Translations under genes and position numbers: made by a program | Notes under the pieces: generated by a model | Database searches by the model: none | Told to the model about the DNA's origin: nothing | Seen by the model: only the letters and a program-made list of their open reading frames with translations | In this document: positions 1 to 8,714 of the stretch, piece after piece | Position numbering within the stretch: position 1 is the first letter of the stretch | Layout: each line of letters begins with the position of its first letter | Assembly: GCF_001721045.1 (NCBI RefSeq) | Contig: NZ_MDER01000032.1 | Coordinates: 1 to 64,000 of the forward strand | Source of the DNA: Paenibacillus nuruki | GTDB taxonomy: Bacteria > Bacillota > Bacilli > Paenibacillales > Paenibacillaceae | DNA length: 64,000 nt | Direction of reading: 5' to 3'

Positions 1-2
1 AT

Positions 3-293
3 TTTTTAAGAAGACCACCTAAAATACATGATATATATAAAAATACTATTTTATCTAAATCATTATTTGATGCTCATTACAGTGGATCATTTAGTTCTAA
101 ACAATTTATCAATTTTATGGAAAATGATCCATTTATTAGTTACTATGAAAAAAGAATCGAGCATAAAAATTTTGACTATTCTAAACAACTAGGAATAAAA
201 TTAACAGATTTTGGTGTTAAAATAAACACAGTTATAAATGTAGACAAATTGACTTCTGATGAATTGGATATTCTTAGATCTTCTATTGAATGA
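3..293 (+). CDS. C-terminal fragment of an unidentified AT-rich gene (cut by window edge)
   Basis: An open frame runs from the left edge to a TGA at 291-293, giving about 96 residues; the start lies outside the window. The visible part is rich in Lys, Ile, Asn, Phe and Ser (for example LFDAHYSGSFSSKQF and LTSDELDILRSSIE) and I do not recognise a family. Its base composition is much more AT-rich than the genes that follow, and its codon use (AAA, ATA, TTA, AGA) differs from theirs. This is what one expects of a recently acquired gene, such as a defence or island gene. No terminator was seen after it. The reading frame is well supported; the function is unknown. Confidence 0.55.
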   Translation, partial: FLRRPPKIHDIYKNTILSKSLFDAHYSGSFSSKQFINFMENDPFISYYEKRIEHKNFDYSKQLGIKLTDFGVKINTVINVDKLTSDELDILRSSIE

Positions 294-349
294 AATAATA
301 TTTGTGATAAATTTTTTTAATATTTTTATGCATGAGGAGTGTAATTCGA

Positions 350-712
350 ATGAGTAAATTAACCGTATATCAATATCCACAATGCAGTACATGCCGTAAT
401 GCGATCAAATGGCTACGTGCAGAAGGGCATGAATTGAACTTGATTCATATTGTAGAGTCTCCACCAACAGCAGAACAACTGCGGGAATTGGTTGAACACA
501 GTGAACTGGAACTGAAGAAATTTTTCAATACCAGTGGTGAAGTGTATAAAAGCCAGAATCTCAAAGAAAAATTACCATCCATGGGTGCTCAAGAACAACT
601 ACAATTATTATCTGAAAATGGTAAATTGATCAAACGTCCGATTGTGACGGATGGCGATCGAGTGACTGTAGGCTTCAAAGAAGCAACCTACGAAGAAACA
701 TGGAAAGCGTAA
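350..712 (+). CDS. ArsC/Spx-family thioredoxin-fold protein (YffB/YusI-like)
   Basis: A 120-residue member of the arsenate-reductase-related family (ArsC/Spx/YffB). The N-terminus has YQYPQCSTCRNA, with a CxxC pair followed by Arg, the usual redox site. Near the end, LIKRPIVTDGDRVTVGF matches the conserved RPI/V segment of the family. Full length. An upstream in-frame ATG at 332 overlaps the ribosome binding site; GAGGAG at 334-339 lies ten bases before ATG 350, so 350 is the start. Family members are thiol-dependent reductases or RNA-polymerase-binding stress regulators. True Spx proteins are about 130 residues with an RPI motif, so a regulatory role is possible, but no Spx-specific evidence is visible. 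Single-gene unit ending at a terminator. Confidence 0.85.
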   Translation: MSKLTVYQYPQCSTCRNAIKWLRAEGHELNLIHIVESPPTAEQLRELVEHSELELKKFFNTSGEVYKSQNLKEKLPSMGAQEQLQLLSENGKLIKRPIVTDGDRVTVGFKEATYEETWKA

Positions 713-774
713 AATCGGAACTTCTATTTCGTAGTAAACACAATGATCTAGATAATAATAAAACTATCCTTTAA

Positions 775-826
775 GCAAAAGCCTTTTACTGAGCAGTCAT
801 CTGCCGGTTCAAAGGCTTTTTTGTTT
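775..826 (+). terminator. Rho-independent terminator after the ArsC/Spx-like gene
   Basis: AAAAGCCTTT (from 777) pairs with AAAGGCTTTT (811-820) around a 22-base loop, and is followed by a T-rich run. Confidence 0.7.
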
Positions 827-882
827 TCGATTTTGGTACACATATACAAAATTAAAAAACAATAATATATAATATATTGGAG

Positions 883-929
883 TCGCTTTAGATCTGAACC
901 TATAGCATAATCAATTAGGTCTAAAGCGA
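883..929 (+). promoter_or_regulatory. Inverted repeat upstream of GNAT gene
   Basis: TCGCTTTAGA at 883-892 is perfectly complementary to TCTAAAGCGA at 920-929, and CCTA/TAGG continues the pairing after a small bulge. It has no T-run, so it is not an ordinary terminator. It sits 35 bases before the acetyltransferase start, inside its probable leader. Role unknown: operator or RNA hairpin. Confidence 0.4.
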
Positions 930-964
930 TTGTTATACATGTTGATCAATAAAGGATGGCGATT

Positions 965-1408
965 ATGAGCAAATTAGAAATCGATTGGAGTCAGGCATTA
1001 CCGATACATATGGAATCGCTAGCAGAATTGAGAGCGGTTGTTCTTCGTGACGATCTTACCCGTCTGGGTCGGTTTGATGAGTATAAAGTTCGTCAGCGCT
1101 TTCGTGATGCTTTTGAACCTAATGATACATGGTTGATCGAAGTAGAAGGAAAGATAGCCGGTTGCGTGGCTTTAAAGCCGGATACGAATGATTATACGTT
1201 AGAGCATTTTTATATTGATCCTGTCTATCAAGGTCAAGGGATAGGAAGTCAGACTCTTGAACAATTGCTAGCACAATCGCATCTGCAAAATAAAGTAGTT
1301 CATCTTAATGTGTTACAAGGTAGCCCGGCTAGAAGGCTATATGAACGCTTTGGATTTACACTGGATCGTGAAGATGAAGTAGATATATTTATGAGTCGTA
1401 CGATTTGA
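965..1408 (+). CDS. GNAT-family N-acetyltransferase
   Basis: A 147-residue single-domain GNAT protein that would transfer an acetyl group from acetyl-CoA to an unknown amine. Motif A is clear: HFYIDPVYQGQGIGSQTLEQ, with the pyrophosphate-binding Q-x-x-G-x-G loop. The later segment SPARRLYERFGF is the usual C-terminal GNAT signature (Y-E-R-F-G-F). An earlier in-frame ATG at 956 overlaps the AAAGGA ribosome binding site (951-956), so ATG 965 is preferred. The gene appears to stand alone. The substrate cannot be told from sequence. Confidence 0.88.
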   Translation: MSKLEIDWSQALPIHMESLAELRAVVLRDDLTRLGRFDEYKVRQRFRDAFEPNDTWLIEVEGKIAGCVALKPDTNDYTLEHFYIDPVYQGQGIGSQTLEQLLAQSHLQNKVVHLNVLQGSPARRLYERFGFTLDREDEVDIFMSRTI

Positions 1409-1547
1409 AAAAAATAGTATCATAATAAAGAACATCATCCAGAATAGTGGTAAAATTTAAAGGTATGTGAATACTTGTACAGTATCGCAGAAATTCGGTA
1501 TGATATACTCAGATTGGATTCATCTGTATTGAAGAGAGAAGGTAGAA

Positions 1548-2435
1548 GTGAAGCTAATGAAAGATCAAAAAATAATGCTAGTCGATGGAATGGCGCTGTT
1601 ATTCCGAGCTTATTATGCAACAGCACAATCCGGTTATATTCGTCGTACAAAATCGGGTATTCCTACTAATGCTATTTATGGATTTGTGCGCTATCTATGG
1701 GACGCTGTGCAACTGTACAATCCTACGCATATTGCTTGTTGTTGGGATGTCAGTAGTAAAACATTCCGTACCGAAGAATTTGCCGCTTATAAAGGCAATC
1801 GTTCGGCTGCACCGGATGATCTGATTCCACAGTTTGATTTGATTTTGGAAGTGACTGAAAGTATGGGCATTCCTAATCTGAGTGCACCCGGATATGAAGC
1901 CGATGATTGTATCGGTACGATTTCCCGTGAACTGGAAGCAGATATGGAAGTTCTTATTTTGACAGGAGACCATGATCTATTACAGCTAGTGGATGAACGA
2001 ACTAGCGTCATTATTATGAAAAAAGGCTATGGTAATTACAAAGTCTATACTCCTGAATCGTTAATGGAAGAAAAAGAATTAACACCTTCTCAGATTATTG
2101 ATATGAAAGCATTGATGGGCGATGCTAGCGACAACTATCCAGGAGTCAAAGGAATCGGTGAAAAAACAGCAACTAAGCTGGTCAAAGAATACGGTACAAT
2201 CGCAGGTATCTTAGAAAATCTGGATCAATTAACCCCATCGATTCGCAAAAAGATCGAAAATGATCTAGAGATGCTTCATCTATCGCATCGTCTAGCAGCG
2301 ATTCATCGTGAAGTGCCTGTGGTTTGTTCTTTGGATGCGAGTCTGTTGCTTTTGGAAGATGAGATTATCCTGACTAAATTTGAAGAATTAGAGATCAAAA
2401 GTCTTTGTTCGATGTTAGGCGTAGGTGTATTTTAA
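1548..2435 (+). CDS. 5'-3' exonuclease (stand-alone PolI N-terminal-type / FEN)
   Basis: A 295-residue stand-alone homologue of the 5' nuclease domain of DNA polymerase I (B. subtilis YpcP type), which removes RNA primers and flaps during replication and repair. Visible signatures in order: LVDGMALLFRAYY near the N-terminus, FAAYKGNRSA, the acidic metal site GYEADDCIG, TGDHDLLQLV, and the helix-hairpin-helix DNA-binding region GDASDNYPGVKGIGEKTA. Most metal-binding acidic residues of the family are present. GTG at 1548 lies five bases after GAGAGAAGG; an in-frame ATG at 1557 is the alternative, and the choice changes only three residues. The stop codon abuts the next gene's ATG, so the two are probably co-transcribed. 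Confidence 0.9.
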   Translation: MKLMKDQKIMLVDGMALLFRAYYATAQSGYIRRTKSGIPTNAIYGFVRYLWDAVQLYNPTHIACCWDVSSKTFRTEEFAAYKGNRSAAPDDLIPQFDLILEVTESMGIPNLSAPGYEADDCIGTISRELEADMEVLILTGDHDLLQLVDERTSVIIMKKGYGNYKVYTPESLMEEKELTPSQIIDMKALMGDASDNYPGVKGIGEKTATKLVKEYGTIAGILENLDQLTPSIRKKIENDLEMLHLSHRLAAIHREVPVVCSLDASLLLLEDEIILTKFEELEIKSLCSMLGVGVF

Positions 2436-3521
2436 ATGAAAATACAGTCTCGTCTAGGTATTGGTGTTCTCACTCTAATGATGATTCTGTGCTTGCTTCC
2501 TACTGCTGGTTCTTCAGCGGTAGCAGCAGGATCTGGAATCAAAGCTTCGGCTCAAAACGTATCTGCTGCTGGACGTACATTTACAGTACAGACGGTGCAT
2601 ATTCCTAAAGGAACTTCAACAGGAGTAGGTCTAGCTGATCGACAAGTCGGGCAAACGTCTTCATTATCTTCTATCGTTAAAAGCTATAACGCTCAAGCGG
2701 CGATCAACGGTGCTTTTTTCGAAGCTTATGGTGGCGCACCTGATCCTTATGGAACGTTAATTACAGGCGGACGTATTGCTCATCTAGGCAGATATGGAAC
2801 CACTATTGGCTTTTTGGCGAATGGTACAGCTCTTATGGATTCGTTACGGCTTTCTATAACAGGAACCGTGCAATCTACCAATGGCAAATCTTCTAGCTGG
2901 TATGCCATCTGGGTGAATCGTCTACCGGGAACGTCCAGTACTTCGATTATCTATACACCTGATCGTGGTAAAAACACAGGATTTACAGGAGGCATTGCAG
3001 TAACAGTAGCGAATGGCAAAGTGATTCGTAAAGGCAATAATAACAAAGCATCTATTCCAGCTAATGGATATGTGCTGGTGTACACAGGTGATCAGAAATA
3101 TGCGGCTGATCGATTTACAGTTGGTGCTACAGTGCAACAGAATATTGCTTATCAAGATATCAATGGTAAAGATATTCCATGGCAAAAGGTAGTCACTGCG
3201 GTCGGTGCAGGTCCTCGCTTAGTAAAAGATAGTCGAATCGCTTTAAATGCGGCGGCAGAAGGATTTCAAGATCCCAAAATTTTGACAGATTCAGGTGCTC
3301 GTAGTGGTATTGCTATTATGGCAGATGGATCAATTATGCTAGTGACAGTTCCCGGAGCAACGATGAAGCAATGGGCAGCTATTATGCAAAAGCTTGGAGC
3401 CAGACAAGCGATGAATTTAGATGGAGGCGCTTCATCGGGCATGTATGCCAATGGAAGTATCAAGACTGCACCCGGGCGATTACTAAGTAATACGCTAATT
3501 TTTGGTGCTAGCGGTTCATAA
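2436..3521 (+). CDS. Exported phosphodiester glycosidase family (NAGPA) protein
   Basis: A 361-residue protein with a classical Sec signal peptide: hydrophobic core in about residues 9-25, then SSAVAAGS as a likely cleavage region. The rest matches the phosphodiester-glycosidase (NAGPA, formerly DUF2233) domain, with AAINGAFFEAYGG in the first half and QAMNLDGGASSGM near the C-terminus, the usual Asn-Leu-Asp-Gly-Gly signature. Such proteins are thought to cleave phosphodiester-linked sugars in cell-wall polymers or glycans; the substrate here is unknown. The ATG follows the exonuclease stop without a gap, implying translational coupling. A second family member is at 35516-36583. Confidence 0.85.
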   Translation: MKIQSRLGIGVLTLMMILCLLPTAGSSAVAAGSGIKASAQNVSAAGRTFTVQTVHIPKGTSTGVGLADRQVGQTSSLSSIVKSYNAQAAINGAFFEAYGGAPDPYGTLITGGRIAHLGRYGTTIGFLANGTALMDSLRLSITGTVQSTNGKSSSWYAIWVNRLPGTSSTSIIYTPDRGKNTGFTGGIAVTVANGKVIRKGNNNKASIPANGYVLVYTGDQKYAADRFTVGATVQQNIAYQDINGKDIPWQKVVTAVGAGPRLVKDSRIALNAAAEGFQDPKILTDSGARSGIAIMADGSIMLVTVPGATMKQWAAIMQKLGARQAMNLDGGASSGMYANGSIKTAPGRLLSNTLIFGASGS

Positions 3522-3643
3522 GTAACAGCGTCGACATAAGCTCGACTTCAATATCATATATGATCCACATAGAGCATCTCTGTACTAATCTATTTGAATA
3601 CTAATCTATCCTTATCGGATAACTAAAAGGAGATATGTCATTT

Positions 3644-4546
3644 ATGAAAAAATTAGGGGCTATTGAAGCAGGCGGTACTAAATTTGTATGTGGAATCGGT
3701 ACAGAAAATGGGGAGATTCTAGAAAGAGTCAGTTTCCCAACCGAGACACCTGAGATTACGATGAAAAATGTAATTTCCTTTTTTGAAGGCAAAGGAGTCG
3801 AAGCGATTGGTATCGGTTCTTTTGGACCGATTGATCCGATCAAAGGAAGCCCGACGTATGGATACATAACAACTACACCGAAGCCACACTGGGGACAATA
3901 CAATATTGTTGGACATATGAAAGAACATTTTGATGTACCAATCGGCTTTGACACCGATGTGAACGGAGCGGCATTAGGAGAACATAAATGGGGTGCAGCG
4001 CAAGGGTTAGATAGCTGTATCTATATCACTGTAGGAACAGGCATTGGTGCAGGTGCTGTTGTCGATGGTAAAATGCTACATGGTCTATCACATCCAGAAA
4101 TGGGACATATTCTAGTTCGTCGTCATCCAGACGATCATTTTGAAGGCTTCTGCCCTTATCATGGCGATTGCTTAGAAGGTGTAGCTGCTGGCCCTGCGAT
4201 TGAAAGACGTTGGAATGTTAAAGGTTCTGAATTAACAACGGATCATCCTGCATGGGAAATGGAAGCTTACTACCTTGCGCAAGCCTTGATGAACTATGTA
4301 TTGATCTTATCCCCGCAAAAAATTGTAATGGGTGGCGGCGTGATGAAGCAAGATCAATTATTCCCACTCATTCGTGAAAAATTACAAAAACTATTAGCAG
4401 GTTATGTACAACATCCTAGCTTGAATGAACAGATTGATCAGTTTATTGTTCCTCCACAATTGGGAGACAACGCTGGATTGTGTGGAGCTCTTGCGTTGGC
4501 TGATCTAGCATTATCAGGAGAAACGGGTGCAACCCATGGCGAATAA
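3644..4546 (+). CDS. ROK-family sugar kinase (fructokinase type)
   Basis: A 300-residue ROK kinase, probably phosphorylating fructose or a similar hexose with ATP. It begins GAIEAGGTKFVCGIG (phosphate-binding loop), carries the catalytic region GFDTDVNGAALGE, and has the zinc-binding ROK signature: the His of GHILVRRH followed by CPYHGDC. It is close in form to B. subtilis YdhR/GmuE. AGGAG at 3628-3632 is only two bases from ATG 3635 but eleven from ATG 3644, so 3644 is preferred. The last 20 bases overlap the start of the next gene, bdbD, which suggests translational coupling although the products are functionally unrelated. Confidence 0.9.
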   Translation: MKKLGAIEAGGTKFVCGIGTENGEILERVSFPTETPEITMKNVISFFEGKGVEAIGIGSFGPIDPIKGSPTYGYITTTPKPHWGQYNIVGHMKEHFDVPIGFDTDVNGAALGEHKWGAAQGLDSCIYITVGTGIGAGAVVDGKMLHGLSHPEMGHILVRRHPDDHFEGFCPYHGDCLEGVAAGPAIERRWNVKGSELTTDHPAWEMEAYYLAQALMNYVLILSPQKIVMGGGVMKQDQLFPLIREKLQKLLAGYVQHPSLNEQIDQFIVPPQLGDNAGLCGALALADLALSGETGATHGE

Positions 4547-5279
4547 GAAAAAAGTAAATCCGGCAATCAAAAGACAGCAACAGCAAGAATACAAACAAAA
4601 AGAAGCGTTACGCCAAAAGAAGTTAATGCGTAATCTGATTATTGGAACAGTAGCTGTTATAGCAGTCATTGTGTTATTGATTGTTTTTATACCGAATAAC
4701 AAAACAGCGGAAGCGACTACTTTTGATTACAGTCAGCTTCCGGTGAAAGGTGAAAAAACAGCTCCTGTCAAAATTGTAGAATTTGGCGATTTCAAATGTC
4801 CAATTTGTAAGCAATTTAACGAAATCATTGTTCCTCAAATTCAAAAAGATTTTATCGCTAATGGAACAGCAGCTATGTACTTTATGAACTTCCCATTTTT
4901 GGGACCTGATTCAACCACAGCTGCACTAGCTGTAGAGTCTGTTTATCATCAAAATAATGATGCATTCTGGAAATTTTTTGATGCGGTTTATACCAATCAA
5001 GGAGATGAAAATACAGAATGGGCAACTACCGATTTCCTTGTAAATTTAGCTAAAAAAGCAGATGCCTCTATTGATACCACTAAGCTTCGTCAAGATATTG
5101 AGAACAAAACGTATGCTAAAGAGATACAAGCTCAATATGATAAAGGAAAAGAGTTAAATCTGCCGGGTACACCATCAATCTATATCAACGGAGTAGAATA
5201 TACAGGTGATTTGGGAGATTATACAGCACTCAAAGCAGCTATCGAGAAAGCCAAAACTGAAGCTGGATCGGAGGGCTAA
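4527..5279 (+). CDS. bdbD: BdbD-like membrane-anchored thiol-disulfide oxidoreductase
   Basis: A DsbA-family oxidase that introduces disulfides into exported proteins outside the membrane. Lys/Gln-rich N-terminus, one membrane anchor (about residues 37-55), then a thioredoxin fold with the active site FKCPICKQF (Cys91, Cys94) and a cis-proline loop at LPGTPSIYING. The partner quinone reductase BdbC follows directly. Two starts are possible: GTG 4527, six bases after AGGAG (4516-4520), or ATG 4536, fifteen bases after it. Spacing favours GTG, codon type favours ATG. The gene overlaps the 3' end of the ROK kinase gene. Confidence 0.88.
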   Translation: MQPMANKKKVNPAIKRQQQQEYKQKEALRQKKLMRNLIIGTVAVIAVIVLLIVFIPNNKTAEATTFDYSQLPVKGEKTAPVKIVEFGDFKCPICKQFNEIIVPQIQKDFIANGTAAMYFMNFPFLGPDSTTAALAVESVYHQNNDAFWKFFDAVYTNQGDENTEWATTDFLVNLAKKADASIDTTKLRQDIENKTYAKEIQAQYDKGKELNLPGTPSIYINGVEYTGDLGDYTALKAAIEKAKTEAGSEG

Positions 5280-5283
5280 TCCT

Positions 5284-5748
5284 ATGAATACAGAAACGCC
5301 TCCATCTTTTTTAGCACGGTACTATTTATTTCTAGCATGGATAGTAGCTATTGTAGCCACTGGTGGAAGTCTGTATTTGAGTGATGTGATGTTACTGGAG
5401 CCTTGTAAATTATGCTGGTATCAGCGTATTTTTATGTACCCACAGGTAATTTTACTTGGAATTGCAGCGTATCATAATGATCGTCGTATTGTCAGATATT
5501 CAATGCCACTTGTTATTCTGGGTGCTTGTGTAGCGATTTACCATTATGCAGAGCAACATATTCCAGCATTAAGTCGAATTTTACCATGTACAACAGGGGT
5601 TCCTTGTAATAAGCCTTATTTTGAGTGGTTTGGTTTTATTACGATTCCTTTTATGGCACTGATCGCTTTTATTTTGATTGCGTTATTGCTGTGGAGAGGT
5701 AGTCGTGCAACAGACGCTATCGTTTATGAAGATGAAGAAATCGAATAA
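5284..5748 (+). CDS. bdbC: BdbC-like disulfide bond formation protein (DsbB family)
   Basis: A 154-residue polytopic membrane protein with about four transmembrane helices. It carries the quinone-linked pair in EPCKLCWYQRIFMYPQ (CxxC followed by WYQR, the DsbB/BdbC hallmark) and a second Cys pair in the outer loop (PCTTGVPC). It reoxidises BdbD and passes electrons to the menaquinone pool. GAGGG at 5271-5275 precedes ATG 5284 by eight bases; the in-frame upstream extension into bdbD is spurious. It forms a unit with bdbD and ends at a terminator. In Bacilli this pair serves secreted disulfide proteins and sometimes competence. Confidence 0.92.
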   Translation: MNTETPPSFLARYYLFLAWIVAIVATGGSLYLSDVMLLEPCKLCWYQRIFMYPQVILLGIAAYHNDRRIVRYSMPLVILGACVAIYHYAEQHIPALSRILPCTTGVPCNKPYFEWFGFITIPFMALIAFILIALLLWRGSRATDAIVYEDEEIE

Positions 5749-5771
5749 TCATTACATTTTGAAAGCAGTAC

Positions 5772-5817
5772 AAAGTCTTCTTTTTAGCATCTATTGTTGA
5801 AAAGAAGGCTTTTTTTA
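5772..5817 (+). terminator. Terminator after bdbC
   Basis: AAGTCTTCTTTT pairs with AAAAGAAGGCTT, one G-T pair, followed by seven T residues. Confidence 0.75.
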
Positions 5818-5928
5818 TAAACATGATTTTAATCAATTTTGATGGATTTGATGTAGTCAGTACGTTTAAAGGTTAACTATAGTAAGAGAATACTGTTCAA
5901 TAACTAGAAAAAAGTGGAGGAATGTCTC

Positions 5929-8712
5929 ATGAGAGAAGGAAATTCAATATATGAAGTTGAGCCGTGGTCGATACGTGAATCTTCTTTTGACCCTGCTCAC
6001 AACCGTAGAGGAGAAACTATTTTTACAGTCGCTAACGGGTATCTAGGGATGCGTGGCCATTTTGAAGAAGGACTGGAAGGTGCAGGTATTAATGCACTCA
6101 ATGGTACGTATTTGAATGGATTTTATGATTCAGCAGATATTACGTATGGAGAAGAAGCTTTTGGTTATGCACGCAAACGTCAGACAATGCTCAATGTCAC
6201 GGATAGCAAAATTATTGAATTATTTATTGATGGGGAACAATTTAATTTATTGAGTGGACGTGTGATTGAATATGAACGCATTTTGGATATGCAAAAAGGA
6301 ATATTATCCCGTCATGTTGTATGGGAAAGTGGTACAGGGAAGCAAGTAGAAGTGAATACTCAGCGTTTAATTTCTTTTGATAATAAACATGTAGCGATGG
6401 TTCGTTATACGGTGAAGCCTGTTAATTTTACAGGTGAAATTAAACTGGTATCTGCATTGAATGGTAAAGTAACCAATGAAATATCAGCAGATGATCCGCG
6501 AGCAGGATCGGCTTTTGGAGGGCAAGTATTACATACGGTTCAGTCGTATGAAGAAAATACGTTTATGGCTCTAGAGCAACGTACGACAGAAACTGAGTTT
6601 CATTTATTGTGTGGCGCAGAGCATACGTTAGATTACGAATATACGTTATCTACGATCCAAGAAGATGAGCGTATAGCGAAAGCATTTACCATGCAAGTGG
6701 ACGAAGGACAATCGGTTACACTCGATAAATCGATCGTTTATTATTCGTCTAAAGATTACGAAGTCGATCACTTGCTGATTTTGGCTCAATCTACATTAAA
6801 AGAAGTCAAAGCCAAAGGCTGGGACGCTTTAACGATAAAACAAAAAGAATATTTGGATGAATTCTGGGAAATTGCAGATGTGAATGTAGAAGGCGATGAA
6901 CTGTTACAACAGGGATTACGATACAATGCATATCAATTATTCCAATCTGTAGGTCGGGATGGCAAAACCAATATCAGTGCTAAAGGGATCACAGGAGAAG
7001 GGTATGAAGGACATTACTTCTGGGATACGGAAACGTATATGTTACCATTCTTCTTATATACCAAGCCTGAGTTAGCTTTACGCCTGTTAGAATATCGCTA
7101 TTATACATTGCCCAAAGCAAGAGAACGTGCAGTTGAAATGGCAGCAGAAGGCGCATTGTTCCCGTGGCGTACAATTAATGGAGAAGAAGCTTCGGCTTAT
7201 TATCCGGGGGGAACAGCTCAATTTCATATCAATGCCGATGTAGCTCATGCGATTATTCAGTATGTTGAAGCGACAGGCGATCAAGACTTTTTGCAGACCA
7301 AAGGGTTAGAGATGTTGATCGAGATTTCAAGATTTTTCTTATCTGTTGGGAATTGGATTACAGGCAAAGGATTCTGTATTAATGGAGTGACAGGCCCTGA
7401 TGAATATACGGCGATTGTGAATAACAACACGTATACCAACATTATGGTCAAAGATGCACTGGAATTCACTGTACATGAACTAAAACAATGGGAAGAATTA
7501 ACACCAGATTCTTATTTAGCGATGCACAGTCTTATGGGATTAACAGAAGAAGAGTTAGCAGATTGGTCTCGTGCAGCAGATGAAATCTATATCCATCGTC
7601 AAAATGGATTGATCGGTCAAGATGATTCTTTCCTTGATAAAGGCGTATGGGACTTTGATAATACACCTGCTGAAAATTATCCGTTGTTGCTACATTATCA
7701 TCCATTAGTGATCTATCGTCAGCAAGTGATTAAGCAAGCCGATCTTATTCTTGCATTCTATTTGCTTGGCGAGAAATTTACTAAATTGGAAAAAGTAAAA
7801 AACTATGCCTATTATGAGCCTTTAACTACACATGATTCTTCATTGTCTGCGGCGATCCATGCGATTATTGCAGCCGAACTTGGTAATATGGATCATGCAT
7901 ATAACTTCTTTATCGAATCAGCACGTATGGATCTGGATGATATTCATGGAAATGTCAAAGACGGTATTCATGCGGCTTCGATGGCAGGTAGCTGGCTGAC
8001 AATTATCGGCGGATTCGCAGGGATGCGTCAGTATGATGGTCGTTTGCATTTTGAACCGAAATTACCTCCAAGCTGGACAGAATATTCATTCCGTGTTCAA
8101 TTTCAGGATCGCCTTGTCAATGTAAATGTCGAAGGTAACAAAACAACATATAGTATTGTACGTGGAGAACCATTGACAATAGAACATTACGGTCAAGAAT
8201 ATATTATTGCGATGACCCAACCGCTTGAAGCAAACAATCGTGATCTGTGTGCGATTGTATTCGGATTAGAAGGTGTGGTTACTTCTGTCATTGATGAAGA
8301 AGCAGATGCCGAGCAAAAAGCAGAGTTGTTACCGGGAGTCGAAGACTTATTACAACATTTTGCTGATCATAATATCGCTGTTGTGCTTGCATCTGATCGT
8401 CATGATGCAGAAGAAGTAGTAGAACAACTAGGAATTCGCCAACACTTTAACAGAATCATTACAGCAAATGATGTAGCTTATGGTAAGCCTGATCCTGAGA
8501 TTTTTATCAAAGCGGCAAATGCTGTCAATATTCATCCGTACCATACGATGGTGATTGAAGATTCTACTGAATCTATCCAATCTGCTCGCCAAATAGGAAT
8601 GAAAACTATCGCTGTGAGTTCCCAATCTCGAATCGATAGCGCACACTTTACAGTGCCAGGACTGGACGGACTCAACCTAGAAACAATGATCCGCTGGATG
8701 CAACTTCCTTAG
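5929..8712 (+). CDS. GH65 disaccharide phosphorylase fused to a degenerate HAD/beta-phosphoglucomutase-like domain
   Basis: A 927-residue two-part protein. Residues about 5-750 form a glycoside hydrolase family 65 phosphorylase (maltose/kojibiose/trehalose-type): N-terminal super-sandwich (TVANGYLGMRGHFEEG), alpha/alpha barrel (GHYFWDTETYMLPFF, AYYPGGTAQFHINADVAHAI), and catalytic acid Glu492 in VTGPDEYTA. It would split an alpha-glucobiose with phosphate to beta-glucose 1-phosphate and glucose. Residues about 770-925 resemble beta-phosphoglucomutase: Lys853 in YGKPDPEIF and the Glu-Asp of VIEDSTES are kept. However, motif I reads FGLEGVVTS with Gly779 where the nucleophile Asp belongs, and the cap domain is missing. 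No pgmB is beside it. RBS GGAGG (5916-5920) selects ATG 5929. Intracellular. Confidence 0.88.
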   Translation: MREGNSIYEVEPWSIRESSFDPAHNRRGETIFTVANGYLGMRGHFEEGLEGAGINALNGTYLNGFYDSADITYGEEAFGYARKRQTMLNVTDSKIIELFIDGEQFNLLSGRVIEYERILDMQKGILSRHVVWESGTGKQVEVNTQRLISFDNKHVAMVRYTVKPVNFTGEIKLVSALNGKVTNEISADDPRAGSAFGGQVLHTVQSYEENTFMALEQRTTETEFHLLCGAEHTLDYEYTLSTIQEDERIAKAFTMQVDEGQSVTLDKSIVYYSSKDYEVDHLLILAQSTLKEVKAKGWDALTIKQKEYLDEFWEIADVNVEGDELLQQGLRYNAYQLFQSVGRDGKTNISAKGITGEGYEGHYFWDTETYMLPFFLYTKPELALRLLEYRYYTLPKARERAVEMAAEGALFPWRTINGEEASAYYPGGTAQFHINADVAHAIIQYVEATGDQDFLQTKGLEMLIEISRFFLSVGNWITGKGFCINGVTGPDEYTAIVNNNTYTNIMVKDALEFTVHELKQWEELTPDSYLAMHSLMGLTEEELADWSRAADEIYIHRQNGLIGQDDSFLDKGVWDFDNTPAENYPLLLHYHPLVIYRQQVIKQADLILAFYLLGEKFTKLEKVKNYAYYEPLTTHDSSLSAAIHAIIAAELGNMDHAYNFFIESARMDLDDIHGNVKDGIHAASMAGSWLTIIGGFAGMRQYDGRLHFEPKLPPSWTEYSFRVQFQDRLVNVNVEGNKTTYSIVRGEPLTIEHYGQEYIIAMTQPLEANNRDLCAIVFGLEGVVTSVIDEEADAEQKAELLPGVEDLLQHFADHNIAVVLASDRHDAEEVVEQLGIRQHFNRIITANDVAYGKPDPEIFIKAANAVNIHPYHTMVIEDSTESIQSARQIGMKTIAVSSQSRIDSAHFTVPGLDGLNLETMIRWMQLP

Positions 8713-8714
8713 CC

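Noticed and set aside
201-392. Minus-strand 63-codon frame at the left edge
   Set aside because: It is antisense to the AT-rich gene tail and the ArsC/Spx start, and has AT-driven composition.
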